A stretch of 64,000 nt of DNA, taken from contig NC_019748.1 of the NCBI RefSeq assembly GCF_000317575.1, positions 884,001 to 948,000 on the forward strand. The letters are read 5' to 3'. This document shows positions 15,708 through 25,634 of the stretch, in pieces; positions within the stretch are counted from its first letter, which is position 1, and every line of letters starts with the position of its first letter. Source of the stretch: Stanieria cyanosphaera PCC 7437. GTDB taxonomy: Bacteria > Cyanobacteriota > Cyanobacteriia > Cyanobacteriales > Xenococcaceae. The notes under the pieces were generated by a model, which was not told where the DNA came from, searched no databases, and worked only from the letters and a program-made list of their open reading frames with translations. The position numbers and the translations under genes were made by a program.

Positions 15708-17072
15708 TTACATTAATAATTCCTGTCGCAATCGATAGATAATTGTTTTTGAGTCTACTTGAGCAAGAATATCAGCGATTAAAGTTGAAGCACCCAAAGC
15801 TCCCCAAGTACAGCCTTGCTGTAGATATACTTGAGCAATTTTACCAATCGCATAAGAGCCATAACCAGCGATCGCACCTTGTAAACTAGCAGTTGTGGCA
15901 AAAGCAGCAAAAGCACCAGGACTTTCAAAGGCACTAGTAAGAGCAAAACCACTTTTTCCAATCCCTAAAATTAGATTACTGCCGATTTCTCCTAATAATA
16001 AAGCTCCCGAACTAGCAATAATTCTGCGCCAAATATTACTAGCTTCATAACTAGTAATTGGTAGTCCATATAATCTCGCTAAAGCACGAATTAAAGCTAA
16101 ATCTGCTACAAATCCCCCAAAAATATCCAATAAAACAATAGGATTAACTGCAACCACTAACGCTTTATATTTAGCGTATTGCCAAATAATTGCTTCTGCT
16201 TCTTCCTGTCTAATTTCTACTGTTTTTTTAGCAATATTTAACTGAGCATCACGAGCTTGCACTAAGGCATTTAAAGCCAAAAGCGATCGCCCTTCACGAT
16301 TGAGTATCCTTAAAATTGTTTCTTTTAATTCGTCAATTTGAGGAGGCGGAGTTTCCCACTGAGTAGTAACACTACCGTCGGCTGCTTCAATTCTGACTTG
16401 AATTGGTTGGGGTTTAGCTGCTACCATCACAATTTCGTCAGTTGAGATCAAATGTTCTATACTTTCTCCACGATTAACCGCATTTTGTTGTTGTAGTTGT
16501 TGATAAATCTCTTCTCGGTCGGTTTGCGGATACAGATCGACTTTATTAAAGACAAGAATTAAAGGTTTTTGACTACGACGTAATTGACATAAAGCCTTGT
16601 ATTCGGTACGGGTTATATCACCAGCTACCACAAATAAAATTAAATCAGATCTTTGGGCTACCTCCTGAGCCATTTGAGTGCGTTGTTCCCCTTCAATTTC
16701 ATCCAAACCAGGAGTATCAATAAACTCAACCTGTACTTTCCCACTAGGAGGAGTCCAACGTAGCGATTTAGGCCAAGTAGTTACACCGTGAATTGGCCCA
16801 GTTTCCAGAATTTCTTGTCCTAACAACGCATTAATAACTGAAGACTTGCCACAACTTACCAAACCAAAAGTTGAAATCCGAATTACCGTTTGGTCTAATC
16901 TATCCAATGCTCCTTTTAAAGACTGTAAATCTTTTCTAACGGCTGCTTGTAATTCTGGATTGGGGGGATAATTCCAATGACGGCGAAAGCTAGTATACCA
17001 AGAAATAGCTTGTTGTAAGCTAGCACGGGCTTGATTCAAATGGGTTTCTTGAGCGGAAGAAGTTTTAGTCAT
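15708..17072 (-). CDS. GTPase with DUF697 domain
   Basis: 454 residues: an Era-like G domain (about 60-200) with G1 G-L-V-S-C-G-K-S-S, G3 D-T-P-G-L-D-E and G4 N-K-V-D, followed by a linker and a C-terminal DUF697 region (about 280-440) with several hydrophobic, Gly/Ala-rich helices that probably touch the membrane. Similar proteins are conserved across cyanobacteria and plastid lineages without a proven role. The gene stands alone, about 130 bases from the pentapeptide gene start region. Confidence 0.82.
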   Translation of the reverse strand: MTKTSSAQETHLNQARASLQQAISWYTSFRRHWNYPPNPELQAAVRKDLQSLKGALDRLDQTVIRISTFGLVSCGKSSVINALLGQEILETGPIHGVTTWPKSLRWTPPSGKVQVEFIDTPGLDEIEGEQRTQMAQEVAQRSDLILFVVAGDITRTEYKALCQLRRSQKPLILVFNKVDLYPQTDREEIYQQLQQQNAVNRGESIEHLISTDEIVMVAAKPQPIQVRIEAADGSVTTQWETPPPQIDELKETILRILNREGRSLLALNALVQARDAQLNIAKKTVEIRQEEAEAIIWQYAKYKALVVAVNPIVLLDIFGGFVADLALIRALARLYGLPITSYEASNIWRRIIASSGALLLGEIGSNLILGIGKSGFALTSAFESPGAFAAFATTASLQGAIAGYGSYAIGKIAQVYLQQGCTWGALGASTLIADILAQVDSKTIIYRLRQELLM

Positions 17073-17315
17073 CTAAGATGATGGATAAATTTCTAAAAGA
17101 TGCTGACTGAACTAAATTCAGGTACTTGTGCTTCCCGAAGGGTGACGGAACGTCTTGTCAGTGTAGTCACAGTTTAGCCAAACTCAGACAAAAATTTCCA
17201 GAAATAAAGTATGCGTTCATCTTTTTTTGTAAATTGTCAATATATCCTAATCGTCATGAAAATTTAATTCCATATAAAAATTTACATTGTCAATATTCAA
17301 CAAAGCTAATAATAA

Positions 17316-17960
17316 CTAGGGTGATAATCTTTCTATCTTCCAATTTCCTTCTGGTTGAAGAGTGTATTTTAAACGGTCATGGAGGCGATTAGGACGACCT
17401 TGCCAAAATTCAATTATTTCTGGTGACACCCGAAACCCACCCCAATGAGGAGGACGAGGAATAGGCTTTTCTTGATATTGTTGAGCCAAATCGTTTAGTT
17501 TGCGATCGAGGACTTGACGAGTTGGAATTACTTGACTTTGATCCGAAGCCCAAGCACCCAGTTGGGAATTAATCGGACGACTTTGAAAATAAGCATCAGA
17601 TTCTTCAGCACTTACCTTTTCTACCCTACCTTCAATTCTTACTTGTCGTTCTAATTCACCCCACCAAAACACCAAAGCAGCCCAATTATTTGCCGTTAAT
17701 TCTCTACCTTTGTGACTGTAATAATTGGTATAAAAAACAAAACCCCTGTGATCAAAACCTTTAAGTAAAACAATCCGTGCCGAAGGTTTTCCGTCAGGAG
17801 TAGCTGTAGCCAAAGTCATGGCATTAGGTTCGAGTAGCTGTGCTTCTACTGCTTGTTCAAACCAAATTGCAAATTGAGCGATCGCATTTGGCTCGACATT
17901 ACTTTGATTTAGCTCGGCAAGAGTATAATTTTGACGTAAATCAGCAACAGATAAATCCAT
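17316..17960 (-). CDS. pdxH: Pyridoxamine 5'-phosphate oxidase
   Basis: FMN-dependent oxidase that converts pyridoxine or pyridoxamine 5'-phosphate to pyridoxal 5'-phosphate, the last step of vitamin B6 salvage. 214 residues, usual length. Typical blocks: [23 protein letters not shown]-x-S-x-K-G, [19 protein letters not shown] and the C-terminal E-F-W-Q-G-R-x-x-R-L-H-D-R with the terminal R-L-x-P. Complete and apparently functional. Confidence 0.95.
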   Translation of the reverse strand: MDLSVADLRQNYTLAELNQSNVEPNAIAQFAIWFEQAVEAQLLEPNAMTLATATPDGKPSARIVLLKGFDHRGFVFYTNYYSHKGRELTANNWAALVFWWGELERQVRIEGRVEKVSAEESDAYFQSRPINSQLGAWASDQSQVIPTRQVLDRKLNDLAQQYQEKPIPRPPHWGGFRVSPEIIEFWQGRPNRLHDRLKYTLQPEGNWKIERLSP

Positions 17961-18136
17961 AAAATTTTATTTCCGCCATTAAAATTGAACAAGCTCTATT
18001 CCCAGCTTTATTTTATTAGGCTATGATTCGATTTACAGCTTTTTTACCTCTACAAATTCAATTTGGTGTGTTATTTTTTTTTATCTCTTGAGCTTAAAAT
18101 TCTTGAGCCGGTCATAATACTTTACTCAGTCATAAG

Positions 18137-18346
18137 TTAGATTATGTAGTCTGTTTCTAACCAATCGTATATACGGTCTAATTCTTCAAGAGTTACCAAA
18201 CCATACTGCCACAAAATCATTGGTAACGGCCCAAGGTTTTGTTGGGCGGTTTTCTGGACAGTTTGAATCGAGTCAGAAGATAAAGCTAATTCTTCTTTGA
18301 GAAATTTAATAAATTTGTTGTATATGGCAGGTGTCATATCTTTCAC
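18137..18346 (-). CDS. DUF2949 family small protein
   Basis: 69 residues, a cyanobacterial family of short helical proteins. The pattern F-I-K-F-L-K-E-E-L-A-L-S, then L-P-M-I-L-W-Q-Y-G-L-V-T-L-E-E-L-D-R-I-Y-D-W-L, is characteristic. Function unknown. A good Shine-Dalgarno (TAGGAGGTG) precedes the ATG. Confidence 0.75.
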   Translation of the reverse strand: MKDMTPAIYNKFIKFLKEELALSSDSIQTVQKTAQQNLGPLPMILWQYGLVTLEELDRIYDWLETDYII

Positions 18347-19182
18347 CTCCTAGTTTCATAAAAGTTAACTTAATTACATTACTGTTGCAGCAACAGTTTT
18401 ACATTCAATTGTCTTATTGTTGATGTTAAAAGATCACTTGCCAGTGCTGCTAATCACAAAGAAACAAAATTTTAAATATTTCTTATATAAGATACTGATA
18501 ATTCAAAAATGGGACTTCTATCGAAAGTTATTAAAAAAGCATTTCTTATGTTTGGCTTAAGATAGATGTAAATGTTTTGATAATTATATTTAAGAAAGCA
18601 AATTTACTAATTATTAACTTTTTATTTTCGTTTAATTGATAGTTGGTTTTTGTTATTTTCCTCCCCAGTTAAAAATTTAATTAACAACTACGAAAAAAGT
18701 GTGATTATTAAGTTGACGCAGTGAACGCAAGACCTGTCTGTTTAAGGTGGAGTAAGGTTCACAGTCTAACTGGGGAACGCCAGTCCGTGCCGTCTCCGCC
18801 GTTGAACGGCTTCGAGGTAACCTCGAAAGGCGGAGTACCTGCGACTTAAATCATAAACAATAAGACTTCAAGCAATAAATTGTTGTTTAAACAAGATTTT
18901 TGAGGATTTACATTAAATTTATAGTTGCTATAATAGTCAATCATTAACCAAAAATTGCTATCCGAGAATATTTAGGTCATTTTATAGCATAGATTGGTTA
19001 TTTCCATAAATTTTTTAGATAATTAAAGATTTTAATAAGGAACAAAATAGTTCAAACCTTTGATTCCTTAAACAGTTTTTTAAATTAATCATGTTTTAAG
19101 AAATCAAGGCTAAAATTTAGCCTTAAAACATAGTTATTATATTAGGCTAGCTCTAGTTTTTTTTTTAATTGGATTTCTTCTC
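18347..19182. other. Long gene-free spacer with a cruciform
   Basis: No credible gene in 836 bases. Most is AT-rich; the section 18715-18850 is much richer in GC and contains the nested hairpin at 18794-18835. Confidence 0.55.
18794..18835. repeat. Nested perfect hairpin (REP-like)
   Basis: CTCCGCC at 18794-18800 pairs with GGCGGAG at 18829-18835, and inside lies the 17-base palindrome TTCGAGGTAACCTCGAA (18811-18827). GTTGAACGGC separates outer and inner arms on the left only. GC-rich structure in AT-rich surroundings, with no adjacent gene end. Confidence 0.65.
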
Positions 19183-20058
19183 TTACTGTGGTGTTGGTAA
19201 CTTCTGCAAATAATCAAGAAAAGCTAATAATTCCTCATCATTAAGATGAAGACGCGATTTTTTGCCATAATGGGCTTTGAGAAATTCTTTTCCAATTTCC
19301 TTTGTCCATCCTAAACGTTTCATTTCTCGATCAGTTTGATCAATGATTTCATTAAAAGTAATCTCTAAGATTTCTGAATTATTGCCCGAAGATAAAGGTG
19401 CGGTTTGCTGTTCAAAATCATTGTCTTCTAATAATTCATCTTCAGCAGTTGATTCAGTTGAATTAACATCAAACAAAGATGGAATACTATGGGAGGAGCT
19501 AATAGTTTCAGAGTGTGGTAAGGATTCTTCGATAGGAAAATTTATTGTCTCATTATCTTCTTCAAAAGTTGTTTGCTCTTGAATTTCAATCACTGAATCA
19601 AAAGAGTTGTAATCGTTATTTTGGGGAGAAGTATTGATCGATGGACTGACTAGGTTAAGGGTATCTTGAACACTTGCTTCTGTTTCCAAAGAAAAAGAAG
19701 TTTGAGATGTTGGTGAAGTAACTTCCTCAACCGTCTCCTTAACTTGTAAATTTTGTTCGATGAAAACTGGTTCAACAATTTGTTGTTGTTTTATATCAGT
19801 TTGAGGTTTTTGACTTTCTTTCAAGTCTTGATTGTTATTTTTTGCTAATACACTTTTTTCCATTACTAAAGTAGCTAAGGCTCTTTCTCTAGCTCGATCC
19901 TCTGCCATTTCTACTGTTTGGGCAGCAGCTAGTCCAGTGGCTACAGTTTTTCCTGCTACTTTGACTGAAACTTTAACAATATAATTACCGTGGTCTATAG
20001 TTAATAATTTACTAATCAAACTACCGTCGGGATAAAGATGGCGAAATTGAATTAACAT
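19183..20058 (-). CDS. Hypothetical protein with conserved ends and acidic Ser/Gln-rich middle
   Basis: 291 residues. The N-terminal ~68 residues form a compact beta-alpha unit (K-L-L-T-I-D-H-G-N-Y-I-V-K-V-S-V-K-V-A-G-K-T-V-A-T-G-L-A, then A-E-D-R-A-R-E-R-A-L). About 70-235 is acidic, Ser/Thr/Gln/Asn-rich and probably disordered. The last ~55 residues (L-G-W-T-K-E-I-G-K-E-F-L, Y-G-K-K-S-R-x-x-L, then D-E-E-L-L-A-F-L-D-Y-L) look like a small helical domain. The N-terminal part recalls single-strand-annealing proteins of the Rad52/Erf kind, but I cannot confirm this. Confidence 0.6.
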   Translation of the reverse strand: MLIQFRHLYPDGSLISKLLTIDHGNYIVKVSVKVAGKTVATGLAAAQTVEMAEDRARERALATLVMEKSVLAKNNNQDLKESQKPQTDIKQQQIVEPVFIEQNLQVKETVEEVTSPTSQTSFSLETEASVQDTLNLVSPSINTSPQNNDYNSFDSVIEIQEQTTFEEDNETINFPIEESLPHSETISSSHSIPSLFDVNSTESTAEDELLEDNDFEQQTAPLSSGNNSEILEITFNEIIDQTDREMKRLGWTKEIGKEFLKAHYGKKSRLHLNDEELLAFLDYLQKLPTPQ

Positions 20059-20802
20059 CAGCTTATTTTGATTGTCTTTAGTACTAATTTACTATTAAAT
20101 CTTTAACTTTTAAAACAAATTTGCCAATAGACAGAGAAAATTTAAAATAGATACAGGCTAGTTACAAGCTAACTCACTATTTTTGTTCCTAGCATCTTCA
20201 AGAACTTAATTTCTCGCTTAGAGAAACTGTGAGTTAGATAGCTACAGCGAACAACTAAACTGGATAAGTTGATTTGACGTATACCTTGAGATAAACCACT
20301 ATTGTATTTTAGCTGCGACTTCGCGCTACAGCTAAATCTGATTAAGGAAATTGTCATCAGTAGTATCCAGCAAAGTTGTATCTTGTAAGGGGTTTGTACG
20401 CCCCATCAGCCGATAACTGAGTGAACTGCGTTCCGTCCTACAAGGCAGAGTACTGTTCACTAGCGGTCACTGAAGAAGCGTTAAATGTAAAGAGTCGTCT
20501 CTGTCTTTCAACGCTAGACGGGGCGGGGCTTTCTGGGTATTACCTGGTTAGGACTACAACTTTTTGGTTGGTCAACCCTGTACCTCGTCAAGTCTTGAGA
20601 GTGACTCAATTGCGGTTTGCTCAAGCAGTAACTTAATTAAAGCGATCGCGCTTATGATACTAATCTTTGACGCACTCCGTGTTTGTAGTTCTATCTCAAG
20701 AGTAAATCTACTTGATGATCGTTCAATAGAGTAGCACAGCAGTGCTAGCACTTATTAAATCTTAGTGGAATCAATAACTTCAACTGAAAAGGAACACTAT
20801 AC
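20059..20802. other. Gene-free spacer with GC-rich structured segment
   Basis: The segment 20385-20640 is GC-rich compared with its flanks and has short hairpins, for example GGGGTTTGTACGCCCC at 20390-20405. Frames through it give low-complexity or unlikely peptides. It may be a remnant of an IS200/IS605-type element end or a structured RNA; neither can be shown. The 160 bases before the RNase R gene contain a HIP1 site and its promoter region. Confidence 0.4.
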
Positions 20803-23055
20803 ATGGATTTTTCAATCGCTACAATTCTGGCTCAATTTGTAGATGACAAATTAGTCGCAGCAAAGAATCTAGAAAAAAAACTAGGTTGCGAGGATGAGGA
20901 AAGTATTCAAAAATTACAAATTGCTTTGGATGCTTTAGAAAAAATTGGGATTTTAACCAAAGAAAGAGGAAAATATCGTCGCTTATACGAAAATGATGTA
21001 GTAGAAGCCAAACTACGTTGTTCGAGTAAAGGATTTTGTTTTGCGATTCAAGATGAAGAAAATGCTGATGACATCTATGTCAGGGAAAGTCATTTAAGTA
21101 ATGCTTGGAATGGCGATCGCGTCTTGATTAAAATTATTAAAGAAGGTAGTCGTCGTCGTTCTCCTGAAGGAGAAGTCAAGTTAATTTTAGAAAGAGCTAA
21201 TCCTTCTTTACTGGCTACAGTTAATGCTGTTGACAGTAGTTATCGTGCTACACCGCTTGATGATCGTTTATTATTTGAATTAGATCTCAAGCAAAATGGA
21301 CAAGATTTGGCGGAAGCTGTTGAACATCTAGTTCATGTTTCAGTTTTGCGTTATCCCATCGGACAGTATCCTCCTTTAGGAAAAGTTACCAAAATTCTGG
21401 GTAGTGATGCGGAGGAAGCTTCGGATGTTGATATTGTTTCTTGTAAACACGATTTAGTTCAAAATTTTACCGAGTCAGCACTAAAAGCAGCATCCTCTTT
21501 ACCAACCAGAATTCCTGCTGCTGAGATTAAAAAACGATTAGATCTGCGGGATAAATTAACTGTTGCGATCGAACCAGAGACGGAAGAGGACAATCCTTGG
21601 ATTGAAAATGCTTTAACTTTAGAAAAAACGGACAATGATAATTGGCAATTAGGAATTCATATTGCTGATGTGGCTCATTATATCGAACAGGATTCTCCTT
21701 TAGACCGCGCAGGTAAAAAACGGGTTACCGCAATTAACCTACGAAAAAAAATCTTACCCATGCTGCCCGAACAAGTAGCGAAAGTGTGTTCTTTAATCCC
21801 AGGTAAAGATCGTTTAACTATTTCTGTTTTAATTGAAATTAATAATCAAGGGGAAGTAGTCGAATATTCGATTAAACCTTCGGTAGTTAAAGTCGATCAT
21901 AAAATTACTTATAATCAAGTACAGTCTTTACTAGGAGAAAAAGCTGAAGAAGATGAAAAATCAGCAGCTTTAGGCAATCTTTTTAACGAACTATTTTTTA
22001 ATGTAAGTCCTTTAATTAAAGCACAAAGATTACAAAGAGGAGGGTTTGAAATTGCTACTCCTGAAATTTACAATCTATATAAAGATGAAGGTAGATTGGG
22101 AGTGATCTTAACTTCTTCTACCTTACCTGTTCGTTCTTTATTAACTGAATTAATGGTTTTAGTAGGTAGATTAGTTGCCCAACATCTCCAAGCTTTACAA
22201 GTACCAGGAATTTATTGTACTCAACCAGAACCAGATGTTGATGAGTTGGAAGATTTACTCAAACTAGGCAGCAATTTACAACTACGCTTAGATTTAGATG
22301 CCGAAGGAGATGTTACGCCCCAAGATTATCAAGCTTTAACTCAAGAATTTAGCAAGTCTCCCGAAGCAATGGTACTCAACTACATTTTGCAAGGAACATT
22401 TAAACCAGTTAAATATAGCACTAAACCTGCTGCTCATTTTGGTTTAGCTTATAGTGATGGTTATACTCACTGCATTTCTCCTGGACAAAGATATGTCGAT
22501 CTTTTGATTCAAAGAATTCTCAAAACCGTCTTTGAATACGGCCGCGATCGCCGTCATAGTCGAGCTAAAACTGGTGTAGATTTATTTAGTAGCAGCAGTC
22601 ATGGTGAAATTAATTGGAATGTTTTACCACCTCAGATGCAAGAGGAAATGGAAACTGAATTACACGCCGTAATTCCTCATCTCAATGACCGCGAAAAACT
22701 AGCCGAAGATGCAGAAAAAGACTTAGATGGTTTGAAAAAAGCCGAGAAAATGAAAGAAAGAACTGGTAAAATTTTTGAAGGTTTAATTACAGGCGTACAA
22801 TCCTACGGATTTTTTGTAGAAATTGAAGACTTATTAGTAGAAGGATTAGTTCACGTCAGTTCTCTCAAAGATGATTGGTACGAATATCGTTCTCGTCACA
22901 GTTGTTTAGTCGGCAGAAAAAACCGCATTGCTTATCGTTTGGGCGATCGCGTAGAAGTAGAGGTGAAAAGCGTTGATTATTACCGTCAGCAAATCGATTT
23001 AGTTACTGTTGGTGGTGGTTCAACTGCCAGTAATGCCGATTTAGAAGAAGAATAG
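20803..23055 (+). CDS. rnr: Exoribonuclease R (RNase II/R family)
   Basis: 3'-5' exoribonuclease, 750 residues. N-terminal winged-helix-like region (about 10-65), cold-shock/OB domains (about 70-235), the RNB catalytic domain (about 245-570; Asp-rich motif H-I-A-D-V-A-H-Y-I-E-x-D-S-P-L-D) and a C-terminal S1 domain (about 655-740; G-K-I-F-E-G-L-I-T-G-V-x-S-Y-G-F-F-V-E). It degrades structured RNA and takes part in rRNA and mRNA turnover. AAAGGAAC precedes the ATG. Cyanobacteria have two RNB proteins; the S1 domain and length favour the RNase R type. Confidence 0.9.
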   Translation: MDFSIATILAQFVDDKLVAAKNLEKKLGCEDEESIQKLQIALDALEKIGILTKERGKYRRLYENDVVEAKLRCSSKGFCFAIQDEENADDIYVRESHLSNAWNGDRVLIKIIKEGSRRRSPEGEVKLILERANPSLLATVNAVDSSYRATPLDDRLLFELDLKQNGQDLAEAVEHLVHVSVLRYPIGQYPPLGKVTKILGSDAEEASDVDIVSCKHDLVQNFTESALKAASSLPTRIPAAEIKKRLDLRDKLTVAIEPETEEDNPWIENALTLEKTDNDNWQLGIHIADVAHYIEQDSPLDRAGKKRVTAINLRKKILPMLPEQVAKVCSLIPGKDRLTISVLIEINNQGEVVEYSIKPSVVKVDHKITYNQVQSLLGEKAEEDEKSAALGNLFNELFFNVSPLIKAQRLQRGGFEIATPEIYNLYKDEGRLGVILTSSTLPVRSLLTELMVLVGRLVAQHLQALQVPGIYCTQPEPDVDELEDLLKLGSNLQLRLDLDAEGDVTPQDYQALTQEFSKSPEAMVLNYILQGTFKPVKYSTKPAAHFGLAYSDGYTHCISPGQRYVDLLIQRILKTVFEYGRDRRHSRAKTGVDLFSSSSHGEINWNVLPPQMQEEMETELHAVIPHLNDREKLAEDAEKDLDGLKKAEKMKERTGKIFEGLITGVQSYGFFVEIEDLLVEGLVHVSSLKDDWYEYRSRHSCLVGRKNRIAYRLGDRVEVEVKSVDYYRQQIDLVTVGGGSTASNADLEEE

Positions 23056-23197
23056 TTGCTAATTTAAACAATAGGGGGCATTCCAAGACTTGAATAAAAA
23101 ACTAAGGATGAAATTAATATGTTCTGTTCAATTTCAGTCTTAGCCCCTTTTAATGGTATTTGCCCAAAAGCAATCTAAACAAGCAATAATAAACACA

Positions 23198-24502
23198 ATG
23201 ACTCAATCAATCCTAGAACAAGTAATCGATCTAGCCAAACAAAAAGGTATCACAGCAGAAGCTTATTATCGTGCTAGTCAAGATACACCGATTGAATTTG
23301 CTAATAATCGCTTAAAATCACTCTCTACCAAAGCTTCAGAAGGAATTGCCCTTAGAATTATTGCTGATGGACGTTTAGGTTTTGCTAGTTCAACCGATTT
23401 AACTAGACTAGAAGAATTAATTGATGCTGCGATCGCAACTGCTACCATTGGCGATCCGATAGAATTTGCTTTTGCTGAAAATTTTCATCTCACCACTCCC
23501 GACAGTCATTATCAACCACCAACCACAGCAAGTTTAGTAGAAGTGGGAGAAAACTTAATTGAAAAAGTTCATCAATACAATCCCGAAATTTTAGTAGATG
23601 TTAACTTTGGGATTCGTTCTAGTCAAACTAAACTCGCCACTACTACCGATGTGTATACCGAACGTAGTAATCATGTAGTTAGTGCCAGTCTATCAGGAAA
23701 CTTAGTTCGAGGTGAAGACTTTTTACAAGCTTACTCCTATGATGTGACAAGCGATCGTGAACCAGATTACAATCAAATTCTAGATAAATTATTACAAAAG
23801 TACCAACGAGCCGAACAAACAGCAACCATTAGTAGTGGTAGTTTTCCTGTGATCTTTACACCAATGGCTGCTGCTTTTACGATGGGAAGATTGTTTGAAA
23901 CTATCTTTTCTGGTCAAGTAATAGCTCAAAAAGCTTCTCCGTTAGTAGATAAACTAGGAGAAAAATTATTTGACGAACGTTTAACAGTCATTGAAGATCC
24001 TACCATTGGTGTTTCTGCTTGTGCTTTTGACGACGAAGGCACACCAACGAGTAAAAAAGTTTTGATTCAAGCAGGAGAAGTTAAACAATTCTATTGGGAT
24101 CGTCTTTGGGCTGCTCGCACGGGGTTACAATCTACAGGCAATGGTTTTCGTGGCGGATTATCTCGTCCTAATCCTGATTTAGTCAATCTCTGTTTTACGC
24201 CTGGCACAACTTCTGTGGCAGATCTGATTGCAGGAGTAGAAGAAGGAATTATTATCGATCAAGTTTTGGGTGCAGGACAATCTAATGTATTAGCAGGAGA
24301 ATTTTCTGTCAATCTCGATCTAGGCTACAAAATAGAAAAAGGAGAAATTGTTGGTCGAATTAAAAATACGATGGTGGCAGGAAATATTTTTGAAGCTTTT
24401 AATCATTTAATCGATTTAAGTAGTGAGACAGAATTAATCGGTGGTGGTTCAACTGTTCCTTATCTTGCCTTTTCTCAATTAGGTGTTGCCTCGAAACAGT
24501 AA
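23198..24502 (+). CDS. TldD/PmbA family metallopeptidase-like protein
   Basis: About 434 residues from the ATG at 23198, where family similarity starts; the frame is open from an earlier ATG at 23153. Members (TldD/PmbA) form a zinc protease that trims peptides, known from microcin B17 maturation and CcdA degradation. It shows the PmbA-like N-terminal part (Y-Y-R-A-S-Q-D-T-P-I-E-F-A-N-N-R-L-K) and the Gly-rich C-terminus (V-A-G-N-I-F-E-A-F). No HExxxH zinc motif was seen, as expected for the PmbA/TldE partner. The TldD partner is not in this window. Confidence 0.85.
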   Translation: MTQSILEQVIDLAKQKGITAEAYYRASQDTPIEFANNRLKSLSTKASEGIALRIIADGRLGFASSTDLTRLEELIDAAIATATIGDPIEFAFAENFHLTTPDSHYQPPTTASLVEVGENLIEKVHQYNPEILVDVNFGIRSSQTKLATTTDVYTERSNHVVSASLSGNLVRGEDFLQAYSYDVTSDREPDYNQILDKLLQKYQRAEQTATISSGSFPVIFTPMAAAFTMGRLFETIFSGQVIAQKASPLVDKLGEKLFDERLTVIEDPTIGVSACAFDDEGTPTSKKVLIQAGEVKQFYWDRLWAARTGLQSTGNGFRGGLSRPNPDLVNLCFTPGTTSVADLIAGVEEGIIIDQVLGAGQSNVLAGEFSVNLDLGYKIEKGEIVGRIKNTMVAGNIFEAFNHLIDLSSETELIGGGSTVPYLAFSQLGVASKQ

Positions 24503-24505
24503 TCA

Positions 24506-24563
24506 ATTACTAATTACTAATTACTAATTACTAATTACTAATTATGAGGGATGAATAATCAAC
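24506..24563 (+). repeat. ATTACTA heptamer tandem repeat joined to the MITE core
   Basis: Five perfect ATTACTA units at 24506-24540 run into 36 bases (24528-24563) identical to the start of the shared core of the MITE-like elements (11597 onwards). Heptamer tandem repeats of this type (STRR) are known from filamentous and coccoid cyanobacteria. Confidence 0.75.
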
Positions 24564-24606
24564 CATTAACAATCAATTATTATCAGTAATCAGTCAGGAG
24601 GTTTGA

Positions 24607-25380
24607 ATGGAGACAATGAAACACAAAAAACATCCTTTAGTATTCTTTTTACCTTTAATTTTTTGTCTTTTAACTTTCTTGACTGGTTGTGTTCGTTATG
24701 ATGTCGGAGTCAATTTTGACCATCCTCAAAAAGGCAGTATTGTTCAACATATAAAAATCGGTGAACAACTAAGTAGTTTAAGCCAAGCAGAAGCTAAACA
24801 ATGGTTAAATAGTATTGAAGACCGCGCTCGTCAATTAAGAGGCAAAGTAACTAAAATTAACGCCCAAGAAGTTATAGTTACTATTCCTTTTAGTAATGGT
24901 AAAGAATTAACCAAAAAATTTAATCAGTTTTTTTATACTCCTAATAGTAAACTTAATAACTCGATCCAATCTGATAGTTTAGATTTAGTTAAACTTAATT
25001 CTTTATTAACTTTAAAACAAAGTAATTTCGTATTTTTCGAGCGTGCTAATCTTAATCTTACTGTTGATTTACGGGCTTTAGGAGTGCTTTCTAATCAAGG
25101 CAAAATTATTGTTAGTCCTGGTTCTTTAATCGATTTACAATTTCAACTCAATACGCCTTTATTTGCTCGTAGTCTTACTGGCAATAATTTACTTGAACCA
25201 ATTAATCATAGTCAAGGAAAACAATTAATTTGGCAATTACAACCAGGTCAAATTAATAATATTAAAGCTGTGGTTTGGTTACCTAGCCCAATAGGAATTG
25301 GTTCATTAATAATTGCTTTATTAGCTTTAGGTGGTTTTTATTTGAAATATAAGCGTTTACCTGGAGTGGTTAAGGTTTAA
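24607..25380 (+). CDS. DUF3153 family lipoprotein
   Basis: 257 residues of a cyanobacterial family. Signal peptide with lipobox L-T-G-C (Cys about 28), directly followed by the typical V-R-Y-D-V-G-V-N-F, an exposed domain, and one C-terminal membrane helix (about 227-245) ending in a short basic tail. It would be anchored at both ends in the periplasmic or lumenal space. Function unknown. A strong Shine-Dalgarno (AGGAGG) 5 bases ahead supports the ATG at 24607 over the second Met. Confidence 0.78.
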   Translation: METMKHKKHPLVFFLPLIFCLLTFLTGCVRYDVGVNFDHPQKGSIVQHIKIGEQLSSLSQAEAKQWLNSIEDRARQLRGKVTKINAQEVIVTIPFSNGKELTKKFNQFFYTPNSKLNNSIQSDSLDLVKLNSLLTLKQSNFVFFERANLNLTVDLRALGVLSNQGKIIVSPGSLIDLQFQLNTPLFARSLTGNNLLEPINHSQGKQLIWQLQPGQINNIKAVVWLPSPIGIGSLIIALLALGGFYLKYKRLPGVVKV

Positions 25381-25473
25381 TTAAGTAACAAGTAACAAGT
25401 CAAAAATTGATCACTTGTCACTGGTAACTGTTCACTGATAATGGTGTACCTCACCAGCTTGGAAAATCCTATA
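25381..25473 (+). repeat. Solo end of the MITE-like family with short tandem repeats
   Basis: On the minus strand from 25473: TATAGGATTTTCC, then GTGAGGTACACCAT and ATCAGTGAACAGTTACC, matching the left end of the 11558 element (TATAGCAATTCTT, then ATGAGGTACACCAT). Tandem AAGTAAC-type units precede it on the plus strand. No partner end is seen. Confidence 0.5.
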
Positions 25474-25634
25474 AATTTATTTATGTAATAAATAGGTAAT
25501 AGACGTAGCACCGCGTAATCTCTACAAATGAATCCAACAAACCTTAAACCTTTTTATTTCAACCAATTATCCGTACTTGATATAACTCCATCTGTGTTCA
25601 CCTGTGTTTATCGGTGGACTTATTTTTAAGAAAA

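Noticed and set aside
17126-17392. Plus-strand frame of 88 codons before pdxH
   Set aside because: Its end overlaps the pdxH C-terminus antisense and has no recognisable product.
20421-20636. Plus-strand frame of 71 codons in the GC-rich block
   Set aside because: Composition and sequence do not look like a protein; the region is better read as structured non-coding DNA. I considered a TnpB tail but saw no TnpB motif.
24506-24540. Possible CRISPR repeats
   Set aside because: The units are seven-base direct tandem copies without spacers, so this is a short tandem repeat.
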